Assembly (NCBI GenBank): GCA_948146395.1
Contig: OX411555.1
Span: 60,373,563-60,437,562 of the forward strand
Direction of reading: 5' to 3'
DNA from: Fragum whitleyi
Lineage: Eukaryota > Mollusca > Bivalvia > Cardiida > Cardiidae
Length of the DNA stretch: 64,000 nt
The position numbers and the translations under genes were made by a program. Below the pieces are notes generated by a model that saw only the letters and a program-made list of their open reading frames with translations, ran no database searches and was not told the origin of the DNA. Position 1 is the stretch's first letter. Every line of letters starts with the position of its first letter. Positions 44,347 through 64,000 of the stretch are shown in pieces.

Positions 44347-45728
44347 ACAAAGGGAGATAATCCATAAAATACACGTTTTTTATTATCTCCCCTTGATGCT
44401 CTATGGAATGGTAAAGTGCAATTTTGAACGACGTTAAAGACCTACCCATCACCTAAAGTAAAGCCCGTTTCTTTATTACCGGAAGTAGGTCAAAAATCTG
44501 TAATTCGATCGAAAGCGCTTTTCAGATGTGAAAGATAGGTCAGATTAGCTTTGGACTAGCTTTTAGATTAACAGAGTTATATAAGACTTCTTTATATTTA
44601 CAGGGCCTCTGGGTCACTTTTTTGGGTGCCTTATAACTTTTGAACCAAGGGAGATAATTCGAAAATCTCTTTATGAGAGTTATCTCCTCTTCGAGCCCTA
44701 TCGAATGGCGTCGAGATATTCCATGCCAGCATGTTAGTTATGGCGCCAGAAAGGCACCGGAAGTGCTTTGCAGGAGCGTGACAAGACCAACTTTGTTCAA
44801 AAGCGCTTTGCTTTCTGTTCAAGATTTCAAGATGGTTTCAAGATAATCTTTTCACTGAACCAAGATAAACGGGAAACGCGGTTTTTTGCGGAGCCACTGG
44901 TACACAAATTTGGGTATCGCATCGAACCTTTGCAAAGGGGAATAACTCGAGTTTGTTTTTAGTTCTGAGTAGTCTCCCTTGATACTCAACTAATGGCATC
45001 ACGTTTTCCCGGGACAGCCTTGATCTTCGTATAGAAATCTTGATATTTGCTCTGCGGGCCTTTGGCACCCCTGTTGCAAAAAAGGGAATTTCCGGTCCCA
45101 GAGGGCAAGCAAGGGCTCTCAGGTCGGTGGTCGGTTCTGGGTTAGCTTGTGCTCGTTAAGCCCTTTAATTTGACATATCGATCGACTTTCTTGGTCCAAA
45201 AATAAAGGAGTTATGGACAAAACGGCTATTTTTGAAAAATTTATGGGAAAAGTTTGACTTTTCCTGTCACGAATAAAGTCTATAGGCTTGCTGGTAGTAT
45301 AGCCCCAGTAGAGGATCTTGAACGCAAAATCGTGCCAATTTTGCTTGGGCGACATTTGGGCAACCTGGGTTTTGGAAGGGTTTAGGAGGGTCAAAAGCGC
45401 TTTTTCCCAAGGCACTATCCAAGGAAAAAAAGTTGACCTACCCCCCTCCCCGGCTTATTGAGAAACGATTTCCGGTGATTTCTTATGAATTTCGTGAAAA
45501 GTAGGTTTTGAGCTTATAGATAAGCCGTGGTGCACCATATCATATTCCAAATAAGCATCAACCGGTAGACCAATCCTTGACCTTCACAATGCAATTAATT
45601 TGGAACCCAAAGCCCAAACGGGACCTGGGCTATGAAGACCCAAACAGGACTACCCCCCCTGGTCATAGGCCCGCCACCCAAGGACCATACGGCACATTTT
45701 ACCAACGCCCAAAAAAACGGGCTCCCAA
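44347..45728. repeat. Subtelomeric duplicon, copy C, truncated by the telomere
   Basis: Restarts with GGGAGATAATCCATAAAATA, GTAATTCGATCGAAAGCGCT and AGGAGCGTGACAAGACCAAC (44773). It drifts from the other copies after ~45180 and ends in C/A-rich sequence (ACTACCCCCCCTGGTCATAG, ACGCCCAAAAAAACGGG) directly joined to TTAGGG at 45729. Confidence 0.85.

Positions 45729-64000
<18,272 letters not shown>

Overview
This window is the end of an animal chromosome: about 45.7 kb of subtelomere followed by at least 18.27 kb of (TTAGGG)n that runs off the right edge. The G-rich strand reads left to right, so the chromosome end is on the right. The source looks like an invertebrate metazoan. A bivalve mollusc is my best guess, because dispersed repeats with a GAGCAC-TTC-GTGCTC palindromic tail preceded by GACGGACGACGG tracts are a style I associate with bivalve genomes. 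The species cannot be told from the sequence.

Layout. 1-4540: a 344-bp dimeric satellite that runs into the tail of a dispersed element (4541-4790). 4791-12600: 17 tandem copies of a ~463-bp unit, with a six-unit higher-order repeat. The unit is an amplified, decayed copy of the last coding part of a PC-esterase domain gene (PCED1/FAM113 family). 12704-30112: three related blocks, each with a ~2-kb intact minus-strand gene for a zinc-finger protein with a tyrosine-recombinase-like domain (14189-16189, 21754-23757, 28073-30112). Each gene is followed on its right by a ~428-bp satellite. The first two blocks also carry PCED1 fragments on their left. An N-terminal PCED1 exon (12704) and a C-terminal PCED1 fragment (19575) flank the first block, as if the block replaced the middle of a PCED1 copy. 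30200-36800: satellite mixed with short retroposons, poly-T tracts, TA repeats and a large inverted repeat. 36869-37078: a compact 69-codon minus-strand ORF followed by three hairpins. 37870-45728: a ~3.45-kb subtelomeric duplicon in three versions, the last cut by the telomere.

The only long intact genes are the three recombinase-like ones. Each keeps the first catalytic Arg and a Lys/Arg-position motif, but the HxxR box and the Tyr nucleophile are not visible: a Ser/Pro-rich linker and a C-terminal SANT-like domain follow instead. They are probably inactive as recombinases, yet all three frames are uninterrupted. Their 3' coding ends carry three nested inverted repeats. Two small DNA transposons with clean target duplications (an hAT-like one in blocks 1 and 2, a TA-flanked one in block 3) give the order of events. 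No tRNA, rRNA, CRISPR or bacterial operon structure was seen.
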